Assembly (NCBI GenBank): GCA_946478895.1
Contig: CAMLDY010000002.1
Coordinates: 1-64,000 of the forward strand
Direction of reading: 5' to 3'
Source of the DNA: an uncultured Gemmatimonadota bacterium
GTDB lineage: Bacteria > Gemmatimonadota > Gemmatimonadetes > Gemmatimonadales > Gemmatimonadaceae
Length of the DNA: 64,000 bases
Position 1 is the stretch's first letter, and each line of letters begins with the position of its first letter. Positions 8,432-16,871 of this stretch are shown piece after piece. The translations under genes were made by a program, and so were the position numbers. The notes under the pieces were generated by a model. That model ran no database searches. It was given only the letters and a program-made list of their open reading frames with translations, and had not been told where the DNA came from.

Positions 8432-10725
8432 TATTCCTGTCCGCGCTCGAGAGTGGTGTACGCAAGCTTGATGGTTTTCCTGCCGATGCTGTCATCGTCG
8501 AAATCGATCACGGCTTTCACCTCGCGTCCGACGCCGGAGAGCTCGGCGATCGAGCCTTCGCCGAACAGCTTGTGCTTGACGCGCTCGCCTTTCACATAGC
8601 GCGGCTCGTCCTGCGACGCCTCGGCCTCGGCGATGGGAGCAGCGCGGCGCCACGAAGGCACTTCGTAGGTGCGACGCGGCGGGTACGCGCCGCTGAAGGA
8701 AGTTTCGCGGCCGCCAACGGCGCGACGGCCAAGCGCGCCGACACGCAGGCTTTTCCGCTCCTCGAGGTTGGCGCCGGCGATCTCCCGCAGGAACCTGGAC
8801 TTGATGGATGGCAGAAGCTCGCCGTTTCGACGCCGCATCTCGGTGTGCGAGAGGTACAGCTTCTCCTTCGCGCGCGTGATGCCGACGTAAAAAAGTCGAC
8901 GCTCCTCTTCCAGCTTCGGCGGATCGTCGAACGACTGAGAGAGGGGAAACAGTCCATCCTCCAGTCCCGTGAGAAACACGACCGGGTACTCGAGGCCCTT
9001 CGCGTTGTGGAGCGTCATGAGGGTAACAGCGTCAGCGGTAGGGTCGAGGGCGTCGGCGCTCGCAACCAGCATTGCTCGCTGGAGAAAATGGTCGAGGGGA
9101 GTGAGCCCGACTTCTCCGCCGTCGTCGATCACGGTTTCCGCGGCTCCGTCGATCAGAGCGCTGATGTTCTCGATGCGATCGCGCGCCGATTCCGGTCCTT
9201 CGGCCTGCAGATACTCGACGTACCTGATCTCTCCAATCAGCTCCTGCAGCAGGACATCAACGCTGGTGTCTCGCGCCCGCTCGCGGAGCGATGCGATCAA
9301 CCGACTGAAGTCGGAGAGTGCCTTCCGCGCGGCGGGACGCAGCGATTCCTGGAGATCTTCGCGGGCGGCAATCTCCGATACGGGTACGCCTAGCTCGCGG
9401 GCGCGCGTAGCGAGAAGATCGACAGTCGTCTCACCAATGCCGCGCTTGGGAACGGCAATGGCGCGCCTGAAGGCCTCCTCGTCGGCGGGGTTCGCGATCA
9501 GCTTGAGGTACGCCATCAGGTCGCGAATCTCGCGGCGATCGTAAAAGCGCACCGAGCCGACGAGGCGGTAAGGCATCGCGTCGCGGCGCAGCGCGTCCTC
9601 GAGAGCGCGGCTCTGCGCGTTCGTCCGGTACAGAACCGCGAAGTCGCTGAGGGCGCGATTCTCCTGGTTGCGCCGCGTCTTGATCTCTTCGATGACGAAG
9701 TCGGCCTCGTCGCGCTCGTCCAGCGTCGACATCAGACTGACTGCTTCGCCTGCCTCGCGAGTCGCGCGCAAGGTCTTGCCCTTCCGGCCGACGTTCTGAC
9801 TGATCGCCGCGTTAGCGACGCTCAGGATGTCGGGAGTGGAGCGATAATTCTCCTCGAGGCGCACCACCTTCGAGGATGGAAACTCCTTCTCGAAGTCGAG
9901 AATGTTCCTGATGTCCGCGCCCCGCCAACCGTAGATCGACTGATCGTCGTCTCCGACAACGGCAACGTTGCCGTGCGCGCTTCCCAGCAGCTTGATGAAC
10001 TGGAACTGGGCGCGGTTGGTATCCTGGTACTCGTCGACGAGGATGAACTGGAAGCGGTCGCGGTACCGCGCGAGGGTCTTCTCGTCCTTGCGAAAGATTT
10101 CCACCGGCAGCACGAGCAGGTCGTCGAAGCTCACCGCGTTCGCGGCGCGCAAGGTCGGATCCATCTGGCGGTACACTTTCGCCGCCGCTCGCGATACCGG
10201 ATCCATGGCCAGCGACTCGTATTCGGCGGGGGGCACGAGCGCGTTCTTGGCGTCGGAGATGAGCGAAGCGATGACCTTCGGACTCCACTGCTTCTGCGGA
10301 ATCCCCTCGCGCTCCATGCACCGCTTGATGACGCCGAGGTTATCGTCCTCATCGTAGATCGTGAAGCTCGAGGTGCGGCCAACGTGATGGGCGGAGCTGC
10401 GCAGGATCCTGGCTCCGATGGCGTGGAAGGTTCCGCTCCACATCCCGCGCGGCTCTTCGCCAAGAAGTCGGGTGATGCGCTCGCGCATCTCGCCGGCCGC
10501 CTTGTTGGTGAACGTCACGGCAAGAATCCGCGAGGGATCGACGCCGTGGTGCTCGATCAGGCGGGCGATGCGGGTGGTGAGGACCCTCGTTTTGCCTGAC
10601 CCGGCGCCCGCCAGGACGAGCAAAGGCCCTTCGAAGTGGAGGACTGCTTCGCGCTGCGCGGGGTTGAGACCCGAAAGCGGCTCGGTCCGCTCGGCGGTGG
10701 CGATGGTGGACGGCTCGGACATCAT
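8431..10725 (-). CDS. pcrA: ATP-dependent DNA helicase, UvrD/PcrA type (SF1A)
   Basis: The 764-residue SF1A helicase unwinds DNA 3' to 5' in repair and replication-conflict resolution. Motifs in order: Q-motif region LNPAQREAV, Walker A LAGAGSGKTR, Walker B VDEYQDTN, motif III GDDDQSIYGWRG, motif V TLHNAKGLEYPVVF and motif VI YVGITRAKEKL. The C-terminal segment (GERVKHKLFGEGSIAELSG) is the PcrA/UvrD Tudor-like RNA polymerase-binding domain. I start at the ATG at 10723-10725, because the 87 codons in frame upstream overlap the sensor-kinase gene and have no helicase similarity. It sits 13 bases after that kinase. Confidence 0.95.
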   Translation of the reverse strand: MMSEPSTIATAERTEPLSGLNPAQREAVLHFEGPLLVLAGAGSGKTRVLTTRIARLIEHHGVDPSRILAVTFTNKAAGEMRERITRLLGEEPRGMWSGTFHAIGARILRSSAHHVGRTSSFTIYDEDDNLGVIKRCMEREGIPQKQWSPKVIASLISDAKNALVPPAEYESLAMDPVSRAAAKVYRQMDPTLRAANAVSFDDLLVLPVEIFRKDEKTLARYRDRFQFILVDEYQDTNRAQFQFIKLLGSAHGNVAVVGDDDQSIYGWRGADIRNILDFEKEFPSSKVVRLEENYRSTPDILSVANAAISQNVGRKGKTLRATREAGEAVSLMSTLDERDEADFVIEEIKTRRNQENRALSDFAVLYRTNAQSRALEDALRRDAMPYRLVGSVRFYDRREIRDLMAYLKLIANPADEEAFRRAIAVPKRGIGETTVDLLATRARELGVPVSEIAAREDLQESLRPAARKALSDFSRLIASLRERARDTSVDVLLQELIGEIRYVEYLQAEGPESARDRIENISALIDGAAETVIDDGGEVGLTPLDHFLQRAMLVASADALDPTADAVTLMTLHNAKGLEYPVVFLTGLEDGLFPLSQSFDDPPKLEEERRLFYVGITRAKEKLYLSHTEMRRRNGELLPSIKSRFLREIAGANLEERKSLRVGALGRRAVGGRETSFSGAYPPRRTYEVPSWRRAAPIAEAEASQDEPRYVKGERVKHKLFGEGSIAELSGVGREVKAVIDFDDDSIGRKTIKLAYTTLERGQE

Positions 10726-10738
10726 CGGAAAATAACCG

Positions 10739-11878
10739 CTAGCCCAACACCATATCGAAGGTCGCGCCGCGCTCCGACGGTACCAGCAGGAGCTCGCCGC
10801 CGTGACTGTCGCGAACGATCCGGCGCGCGAGTGAAAGGCCGATGCCCCACCCTTTCTCTTTCGTGGAGAACCCGGGGTCGAAGATCTGGTGGCGGATCTC
10901 GCGCGGAACTCCGGGACCGTCGTCCGCCACACGCACGCGCACCCTTCCTTCCGGCAGAGAAACCGCGGAAATGTCCACGCGGCCATCGCGACCCGCGAGA
11001 GCGTCGATTGCGTTTTTCGTCAGCGATTCCAGCGCCCACTCGAGCAGAACTTCGTCGCCCTGGACGATCAACTCGCCCTGGTGCGACGACGACACCGTTA
11101 CGCGCTGAGCGAGAGTCGGAACCCGGGCGCGAAAGTACGCCGCGACCCGGTCGACGAGCTGACCGAGATCGACCGACTCCTGTCGTGGCGGGCGCCCGAT
11201 GCGCTCGAACCGGTGCGCAACCCGCTTCAGTCGCTCGAGATCGGCCTCCATGTGATCGAGCGCCGCGCTCGTCGTCTCCTCGGGCTCGGTCTCGCGGAGG
11301 AGCTCGATCCAGCCGCTGATGCTGGACAGCGGCGTACCCAGCTGGTGCGCCGACTCGCGAGCCATGCCCGCCCAGATCTGCTCGCGATCCGCGCGACCGC
11401 GGGTGCGTAACGCGTACGCCCCAGCGATCAGCACCATTCCGATCAGAATCGACTGCAGAAGCGGAATGAGAATCAGACCGCGGACGAGCGGGGTGTTTCC
11501 AAAGTGCACCGTCCCAATCCCCGGCTCGACGATCGGCACGTTTTGGCGGTCGAGCTCGAGGATGTAATTGCGCATCGCCCGCGACCGGAGCGGCGCGGTG
11601 AACGGAATGTTGGCGGTGTCGGTTGGCACGCCTTCCGGATTCGCAAGAATCATCGGCAGCCCGGATTCGCGAATGTGCCTCGACAAATCGAGAAGCGCGC
11701 CGTTCGCGGCGTCGGGGTTCGGATCGCTGAGACCGTTATAAACCCGGGCGTACATCAGTCCCACTCGCGACGCTTCCTGCCTCAGCTCGCGGACAACCCC
11801 GCGCGTGTAGATGACGTACCAGGTGAGAAGTGCCAGTACACCGATTGTTATCAGAGTGACCGGAGCGAGCCGGCGCAT
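10739..11878 (-). CDS. Membrane sensor histidine kinase
   Basis: This 379-residue kinase has two membrane segments (about 5-25 and 133-155) flanking an extracytoplasmic sensor of about 105 residues. The H-box is ESAHQLGTPLSSISGWIELL (His near 181), and the N (TKNAIDAL), G1 (ADDGPGVP), F (DPGFSTK) and G2 (GWGIGLSLARRI) boxes are all present, so it should autophosphorylate. No response regulator is adjacent on this strand; the one at 14228-14641 is transcribed separately and is only a possible partner. It lies between serS (3 bases) and pcrA. The signal sensed is unknown. Confidence 0.9.
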   Translation of the reverse strand: MRRLAPVTLITIGVLALLTWYVIYTRGVVRELRQEASRVGLMYARVYNGLSDPNPDAANGALLDLSRHIRESGLPMILANPEGVPTDTANIPFTAPLRSRAMRNYILELDRQNVPIVEPGIGTVHFGNTPLVRGLILIPLLQSILIGMVLIAGAYALRTRGRADREQIWAGMARESAHQLGTPLSSISGWIELLRETEPEETTSAALDHMEADLERLKRVAHRFERIGRPPRQESVDLGQLVDRVAAYFRARVPTLAQRVTVSSSHQGELIVQGDEVLLEWALESLTKNAIDALAGRDGRVDISAVSLPEGRVRVRVADDGPGVPREIRHQIFDPGFSTKEKGWGIGLSLARRIVRDSHGGELLLVPSERGATFDMVLG

Positions 11879-11881
11879 GAA

Positions 11882-13156
11882 TCAGCCGAGGCGCTCGGCG
11901 CCGAGATAGGTGCGGAGGGCGTCGGGCACGCGCACACTTCCGTCCTCCTGCTGGTGGTGCTCCAGCAGCGAAGCAATGACGCGCGGGAACGCCAGCCCCG
12001 AGCCATTCAAGGTGTGGACGAAGCGTGGCTTGCCGCCGTCCGCCGGTTTATACCTGATATTCGCGCGCCGCGCCTGGAAGTCGGTGAAGTTGCTGCACGA
12101 AGAGACTTCCAGCCACTTTGCTACGCCCGGAGCGAAGGTCTCGAGGTCGTAAGTGTGCGCGCTCGCAAAGCCGGTATCGCCCGAAGCGAGGCGTACGACG
12201 CGATAGGGCAGCTCGAGGAGCTGGAGGATTTTTTCGGCGTGGCCGGTAAGCAGCTCCAGCTGGTCTCCGGAGGTCTCGGGGGCCACAAACCGAACGAGCT
12301 CCACCTTATCGAACTCGTGCACGCGCAGCAGTCCGCGGGTGTCCTTCCCAGCCGCACCGGCTTCACGACGGAAGCACGGCGAGTACGCGGTCAACGCCTT
12401 GGGGAGCTCACCTTCGGGGATGATCTCGTCGCGATAGAGATTTGTGAGCGGGACTTCGGCGGTCGGAATCAGAAAACCTTCGCCGTCCCGCAGCGCGTAC
12501 ATGTCCTCCTCGAATTTCGGGAGCTGCGCCGTGCCCGTCATGCTCGCGCGATTTACAACTACCGGCACCCACTCTTCCTCGTAACCATGCTGCGAGGTGT
12601 GGACATCGAGCATGAGATTCATCAGCGACCTGACGAGGCGTGCTCCCTCGCGGCGAAACACTATGAATCCGGAGCCGCTGATCTTCGCTCCACGCTCGAA
12701 ATCGATGAGGCCGAGCCGGGCGCCTATCTCCCAATGCGGTTCGATGCGCGCGCCCTGCCGCGGCGTTCCCCAGCTGCGCACCACGGCATTGTTCTCTTCA
12801 CCGCCGGCGGGAACCTGTTCCAGCGTGACGTTCGGCAACTCGAGCATGATCGCGGAAAGCTCGGCTTCGGTTTCGGCGAGCTCACGATCGAGGCGCGCTA
12901 TCTCCTCGCCTAGCGCGCGCGACTGCCGCTGGAGATCATCGGCGGATTCGCCGGCGCGCTTACGCTGCCCGACCTGCTGACTGACGGCGTTGCGTGCCGC
13001 CTTCCGCTCCTCGACCGCCTGAATGGTTTCGCGGCGCGACTTGTCGAGGTCGACGGCGCGATCGATGGTCGCCGAGAGCGCATCGAGAGCTCCGCGCCGC
13101 TGCATGCCGGAGCGAAGTGCGTCGATGTGCTCGCGCACCATCCTCAGGTCGTGCAC
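11882..13156 (-). CDS. serS: Seryl-tRNA synthetase
   Basis: This 424-residue class II synthetase charges tRNA(Ser). Residues 1-105 form the long antiparallel coiled coil that binds the variable arm of tRNA(Ser). The catalytic domain shows motif 2 (SPCFRREAGAAGKDTRGLLR), the preceding serine-binding stretch IPTAEVPLTN and motif 3 (NGSGLAFPRVIASLLEHHQ). The start codon is GTG at 13154-13156; an ATG lies five codons in. Two tRNA-Ser genes are at the far end of the window (61757-62036). It follows the lipoprotein gene by 3 bases. Confidence 0.97.
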   Translation of the reverse strand: MHDLRMVREHIDALRSGMQRRGALDALSATIDRAVDLDKSRRETIQAVEERKAARNAVSQQVGQRKRAGESADDLQRQSRALGEEIARLDRELAETEAELSAIMLELPNVTLEQVPAGGEENNAVVRSWGTPRQGARIEPHWEIGARLGLIDFERGAKISGSGFIVFRREGARLVRSLMNLMLDVHTSQHGYEEEWVPVVVNRASMTGTAQLPKFEEDMYALRDGEGFLIPTAEVPLTNLYRDEIIPEGELPKALTAYSPCFRREAGAAGKDTRGLLRVHEFDKVELVRFVAPETSGDQLELLTGHAEKILQLLELPYRVVRLASGDTGFASAHTYDLETFAPGVAKWLEVSSCSNFTDFQARRANIRYKPADGGKPRFVHTLNGSGLAFPRVIASLLEHHQQEDGSVRVPDALRTYLGAERLG

Positions 13157-13159
13157 GGG

Positions 13160-13738
13160 TCAGTCCGTCGGAATTCCGGTCGCGAAAGAGCGGAACCCGC
13201 AGTTGGGGTCGACCCCCATCTTCAGATAAATGATCCTCGACGCCAGGCTCACACTATCCACGGCGAACTTTGCGAAGATGTTCGGATTGAGCGCGAACTG
13301 ACAGAGATCGCCGGTGCCGTTGTGGGTGGACTGCGCCACCACAACCTCACCGGGCAGCATGACGAGGGCCGTGTCGGTCTCGAAGCCGGTTTTGGGCGCG
13401 GCGGCAACGCTCTCGAACGTGCCCCCAATCTTCTGGAGAAACACCGGACGCGAGCCCCCGGGCGAAGGTACCACGACCCGCACGGGATAGATCACCGCGT
13501 TTCCCTGCGCGTTGATGTCGAAGGCGACATCGAAGTTGGCGAAGCCGTCAACCCGAACAGGCTGACGTCCAATGATCGACAAGCCACTTGGATAGGCCGC
13601 GGGCGTTCCGGACAACGCAAAGACGGACAGAGTGTCGACCGATGTCGGCAACGAAGCCTGGATACTGGTCGGGTCGCCACACGCATTTAGAACGGCAACG
13701 GCTGAGATCGCCGCAACGAGCGCGAAACGTGCTTTCAT
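13160..13738 (-). CDS. Hypothetical lipoprotein
   Basis: This 192-residue protein has a signal peptide ending in the lipobox LNAC (Cys20), so it should be lipidated and exported. The mature part is rich in beta-prone segments (FDVAFDINAQG, AVIYPVRVVVPSPGG) and has two further Cys residues near the C-terminus. I recognise no domain. It is the first gene after a strong divergent promoter and precedes serS by 3 bases, an unusual place for a lipoprotein. Confidence 0.75.
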   Translation of the reverse strand: MKARFALVAAISAVAVLNACGDPTSIQASLPTSVDTLSVFALSGTPAAYPSGLSIIGRQPVRVDGFANFDVAFDINAQGNAVIYPVRVVVPSPGGSRPVFLQKIGGTFESVAAAPKTGFETDTALVMLPGEVVVAQSTHNGTGDLCQFALNPNIFAKFAVDSVSLASRIIYLKMGVDPNCGFRSFATGIPTD

Positions 13739-13780
13739 TGAGTGATGAGACAGATGGGATAGCGGAGGGGTTGCTTCACG

Positions 13781-13809
13781 ATAATACCCCGTAACTTATG
13801 GCAGTTCAA
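13781..13809 (-). promoter_or_regulatory. Strong sigma70-type promoter for the lipoprotein-serS-kinase-pcrA-gatCAB run
   Basis: On the minus strand TTGAAC (13804-13809) and TATTAT (13781-13786) are separated by 17 bases. It faces the minus-strand lipoprotein gene, 43 bases from its start codon. The genes downstream to 5125 are spaced by 13 bases or less or overlap, so this promoter could serve all seven. Confidence 0.7.
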
Positions 13810-13822
13810 GCGATTGCCGTGC

Positions 13823-13851
13823 TTGACTTCACTCTTTCCGGTTCCTAGCTT
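13823..13851 (+). promoter_or_regulatory. Candidate sigma70-type promoter for the roadblock/regulator/GDP-mannose operon
   Basis: TTGACT (13823-13828) and TAGCTT (13846-13851) are separated by 17 bases, 21 bases upstream of the roadblock gene start. It lies back to back with the minus-strand promoter at 13781-13809, so this intergenic region holds a divergent promoter pair. Confidence 0.5.
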
Positions 13852-13871
13852 CGCAACTTCTTCACCCATCA

Positions 13872-14225
13872 ATGCCCAACATCAGAGATTTCACGAGCGC
13901 TCTTCGCCAGCGCCCCGGAGTTGATGCGGTTCTCATCTTGGGAAAGGACGGCCTGCTCATCGAAGGTTTCGCTGCGCCGGGGCTGAACAACGAAGACCTC
14001 GCCGCGCGAGTTCCAGCGCTCGTCTCCGAGGCGGAAGCTCTGGGCCGCGCGACCGTGCAAGGGTCGATGAACACCGCAATTCTGGAGCACCAGAAAGGCT
14101 ATGCGATCGTCGCGGCGCTCGCCGACGACACGCTTCTGCTGGTGCTGCTCCGTCAATCCGCGGATCTGGGCGGACTTCTCTTCGACGTTCGCCGCTATCG
14201 CGGCAACATTGCATCCCTGATCTAG
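13872..14225 (+). CDS. Roadblock/LC7 domain protein
   Basis: This 117-residue single-domain protein starts MPNIRDFTSALRQRPGVDAV and follows the roadblock/LC7 pattern: an amphipathic first helix, a central beta sheet (AVLILGKDGLLIEGF), a second helix and a C-terminal helix. Bacterial members often act as dimeric regulators or GAPs of small Ras-like GTPases (MglB type), but no GTPase gene is in this window. It is the first gene of a plus-strand run and is followed by a response regulator two bases after its stop. A signalling role is likely; the partner is unknown. Confidence 0.8.
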   Translation: MPNIRDFTSALRQRPGVDAVLILGKDGLLIEGFAAPGLNNEDLAARVPALVSEAEALGRATVQGSMNTAILEHQKGYAIVAALADDTLLLVLLRQSADLGGLLFDVRRYRGNIASLI

Positions 14226-14227
14226 CC

Positions 14228-14641
14228 GTGTCCGATTCCAGCCGCGTCTGTCACGTTCTGGTCGCTGATGACGAGCCCCACATCGGGCGAATCATCAAGA
14301 TGAAGCTCGAGCAGGGCCCATTCCGCGTTAGCCTCGCGTACGACGGACAGGAAGCGCTCGACTTCATTAACGGCGAAGATCAGATCGATCTCGCGGTGCT
14401 CGATCTCATGATGCCCAAGCTGAGCGGGCTCGATGTGCTCAAGCAGGTCCGGGAACAGGACAAGTTCAAGTCGCTGCCGTGCATCATTTTGACCGCCGGG
14501 GGTGACGCCAAACACGAGCGCGATGCTTTTGCGCTCGGCGCTACGGAGTTTCTGACGAAGCCTTTCAGCCCCAAGAAGCTCTACGCGCTCGTCGCCCGCC
14601 TGACGGGAGCGCCTGACGAAGCGGGCATAAGCGGCGAGTGA
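14228..14641 (+). CDS. Single-domain response regulator
   Basis: The 137-residue protein is a receiver domain and little else. The acidic pocket (VADDEPH), the phospho-acceptor Asp (AVLDLMMPKLSG), the switch Thr (ILTAGGD) and the invariant Lys (LTKPFSP) are all present. With no output domain it probably works by protein contact, in the manner of CheY or a stand-alone relay protein. The start is GTG at 14228, and the end overlaps the next gene by GTGA. A possible kinase is the orphan sensor kinase at 10739-11878, but that pairing is only inferred. Confidence 0.9.
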   Translation: MSDSSRVCHVLVADDEPHIGRIIKMKLEQGPFRVSLAYDGQEALDFINGEDQIDLAVLDLMMPKLSGLDVLKQVREQDKFKSLPCIILTAGGDAKHERDAFALGATEFLTKPFSPKKLYALVARLTGAPDEAGISGE

Positions 14642-15675
14642 GCCGCTGGGCGGTCGTACTCGCGGGTGGAGTCGGCTCCCGTTTCTGGCCGTTGTCCACG
14701 CCGGAGCGCCCGAAGCAGCTTCTCCCGCTCGTCAGCAACAAACCGCTGCTTCGTGATACGGTTGACCGGCTCGGTCCGATCGTCGACCCATCTCACACGC
14801 TGATACTCACCAACGCCAATCTCGTCAAACCGATCCGGTCGCTGCTGCCGCCGATTCCGCGCGAGAACATCATCGCCGAGCCGAGGCCGGCGGGGACCGC
14901 CGCGGCGCTGGCGTGGGCTGCGCTCACCATCGAGCGGCGTGATGGTCCAGAGGCGACGATGTTGTCCGTTCACGCCGACTGGTCGATCGGGAACGACGCC
15001 AGGTTTCGCGAGGTGTTGCTGCTCGCGGAGGCGGCGGCGACGAGGACACATACGCTGGTCACCGTTGGCGTAGTCCCGAGCCGTCCTGATACCGGCTTCG
15101 GCTACATTCAGCCTTCGGACCCGGACGAGGCGAGCGGTTCACCTGTGCTTCGCTTCGTCGAGAAGCCGGACCGGCAGCGCGCCGAGAAGATGGTGAGCGA
15201 AGGCTACCTGTGGAACTCGGGGATCTTCGTCTGGACGGTGGGCGATTTCTTGGCACAGATCAGGAAGCACGCACGCGAGCTCGCGAGGGCAATGGCGCTT
15301 GGACCCGACGGCGAGGCATCCGATTTCTTCGGGCGCGTCGCAAATCCGGTTTCGGTCGATGTCGCGGTGCTCGAGCGCAGCAAGGATGTAACCGTGGTTC
15401 CCGGAGACTTCGGCTGGGACGACGTCGGAACGTGGTCGGCTCTGGCGCGAGTGCGCACGAAGGATGAGTTCGGCAACGTGACAGCGGGCAATGTCCATCT
15501 TCTCGATGGAGCCGACAACGTGGTCCACGCCGACTCGGGCGCTGTCGTTCTATACGGTGTCGACAATCTCGTGGTTGTGGCGCGAGACGGCTTGACCCTT
15601 GTTACTACGAAGGAAAAGGCCGCCGACCTCAAGAGGCTGGTGGAATCGCTGCCGCCGATGGAGCAGAAGAAATGA
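14638..15675 (+). CDS. manC: Mannose-1-phosphate guanylyltransferase
   Basis: This 345-residue nucleotidyltransferase should form GDP-mannose from mannose-1-phosphate and GTP. The nucleotide signature is VVLAGGVGSRFWPLS followed by RPKQLLPL. Further conserved blocks are DTGFGYIQP, FVEKPDRQ, LWNSGIFVW and FGWDDVGTW. The length matches the single-domain enzymes that lack the phosphomannose isomerase half. The start is GTG overlapping the response-regulator stop, and its end overlaps the next gene (ATGA), so it is part of a tightly coupled operon. GDP-mannose would feed polysaccharide or glycoprotein synthesis. Confidence 0.92.
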   Translation: MSRWAVVLAGGVGSRFWPLSTPERPKQLLPLVSNKPLLRDTVDRLGPIVDPSHTLILTNANLVKPIRSLLPPIPRENIIAEPRPAGTAAALAWAALTIERRDGPEATMLSVHADWSIGNDARFREVLLLAEAAATRTHTLVTVGVVPSRPDTGFGYIQPSDPDEASGSPVLRFVEKPDRQRAEKMVSEGYLWNSGIFVWTVGDFLAQIRKHARELARAMALGPDGEASDFFGRVANPVSVDVAVLERSKDVTVVPGDFGWDDVGTWSALARVRTKDEFGNVTAGNVHLLDGADNVVHADSGAVVLYGVDNLVVVARDGLTLVTTKEKAADLKRLVESLPPMEQKK

Positions 15676-16871
15676 GCGCGCTGTACTTCTACGACGATGT
15701 TCGAGCCCGGCAGTTCGAGCCGTTTGCGCTCACCAGGCCGGCGTGCGAGCTGCGCGCAGGATCATCGGTGATCAGGCGACGGTGGGAGAGAATGACCGGG
15801 CTGAAAAGCGCGGGGTTTATCAGCTCACCCCATCTCTCGCACTTCGAGGAGGACGATGCGCCGCCAGCGGTAGATCCCAAGTCGGAGATCCCGGCCGGCT
15901 CCGTGATCGTGAACACCCGCTGCATTCTGCCGCTGGATTCGGAGGTGGACCGCTTCGACCTGTTGATGTGTGAAGGGTCGGCGTGCGCAGTGAAGCTCGC
16001 ACGTGGGCTTCCGGCGTCGCAGTTCGCCGACGGAGCTGTCGATCTCGGCGCGATTCAAACGAGCCTCGGCGGGCGGAAGGTCAAAGGTCGCTGGATAAAT
16101 GAGATCTGGGAACTCGTCGGCACCCTGGTCGAGCAACTCACGGAGGACATTCCACTTCGCGCGAAGTCCTTGAGCAGGATTGCCAAGCACCAGGCAGAGG
16201 TGATGGGCGATCATCCGATCTTCGTGGAGGATGGTGCCGACATCGGCCCGCAGGTCGTGCTCGACGCCACGGACGGGCCGATTCTCGTTCGCAAGGGCGC
16301 GGTGATCAGGCCCTTCACCTACCTCGTGGGTCCGATTTCGGTCGGCCGCGGAACGCAGATCATGGGCGCGCGCGTCGCCGCTTCATCGCTTGGGGATCAT
16401 TGCAAGATCCGCGGCGAGTTCAACAACTCGCTCGTGCTCGGTCACAGCAACAAGGGGCACACCGGTTTCGTCGGCCATTCGTACCTCGGCCGATGGGTGA
16501 ACCTTGGCGCCTTGACGACAACGAGCAATCTCAAGAACACCTACGGCCCCGTTCACATGTGGACGCCGACTGGAGTCCGAGACACAGGTCAGCAGTTCCT
16601 GGGTACGCTCTTCGGAGATCATGCAAAGACCGGAATCGGTTTGATGATTTCGACGGGTACGGTCATTGGTGCGGGCGCGAACATCTTCGGCAGCAGCGCC
16701 CCCAGTGTTGTGCCGCCGTTTGCGTGGGGAGACTCCGAGCCCTATGAGACGTTCGAGATCACTAAATTTCTTACCGTCGCCGAGCGCGTTATGGCGCGCC
16801 GCGACGTCAGCCTTGGAGAAAAGGCAAGGAAGCATTTAACCGAAGTGCATAAGCGGCGTTGGAGTGTTTGA
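15672..16871 (+). CDS. GlmU-like sugar nucleotidyltransferase/acyltransferase (alternative bacterial GlmU type)
   Basis: This 399-residue protein resembles the alternative GlmU family of Bacteroidetes and related phyla. The degenerate N-terminal transferase half begins with the aspartate-rich LYFYDDVRARQFEPFALTRP, and the C-terminal half is a left-handed beta helix with hexapeptide repeats (GHTGFVGHSYLGRWVNLGAL, GTVIGAGANIF). It could supply UDP-GlcNAc or modify a sugar nucleotide for the GDP-mannose-linked pathway next to it. The classical GlmU pyrophosphorylase motif is not evident, so the actual substrate is uncertain. It overlaps both neighbours. Confidence 0.75.
   Translation: MSALYFYDDVRARQFEPFALTRPACELRAGSSVIRRRWERMTGLKSAGFISSPHLSHFEEDDAPPAVDPKSEIPAGSVIVNTRCILPLDSEVDRFDLLMCEGSACAVKLARGLPASQFADGAVDLGAIQTSLGGRKVKGRWINEIWELVGTLVEQLTEDIPLRAKSLSRIAKHQAEVMGDHPIFVEDGADIGPQVVLDATDGPILVRKGAVIRPFTYLVGPISVGRGTQIMGARVAASSLGDHCKIRGEFNNSLVLGHSNKGHTGFVGHSYLGRWVNLGALTTTSNLKNTYGPVHMWTPTGVRDTGQQFLGTLFGDHAKTGIGLMISTGTVIGAGANIFGSSAPSVVPPFAWGDSEPYETFEITKFLTVAERVMARRDVSLGEKARKHLTEVHKRRWSV

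Noticed and set aside
10726..10986. An 87-codon N-terminal extension of the PcrA/UvrD helicase
   Set aside because: It overlaps the sensor-kinase ATPase domain in another frame and has no helicase similarity; the ATG at 10723-10725 gives a normal N-terminus.
11504..12913. A long plus-strand frame (469 codons) opposite serS and the sensor kinase
   Set aside because: It is an antisense shadow of two well-recognised genes in high-GC DNA and shows no domain.
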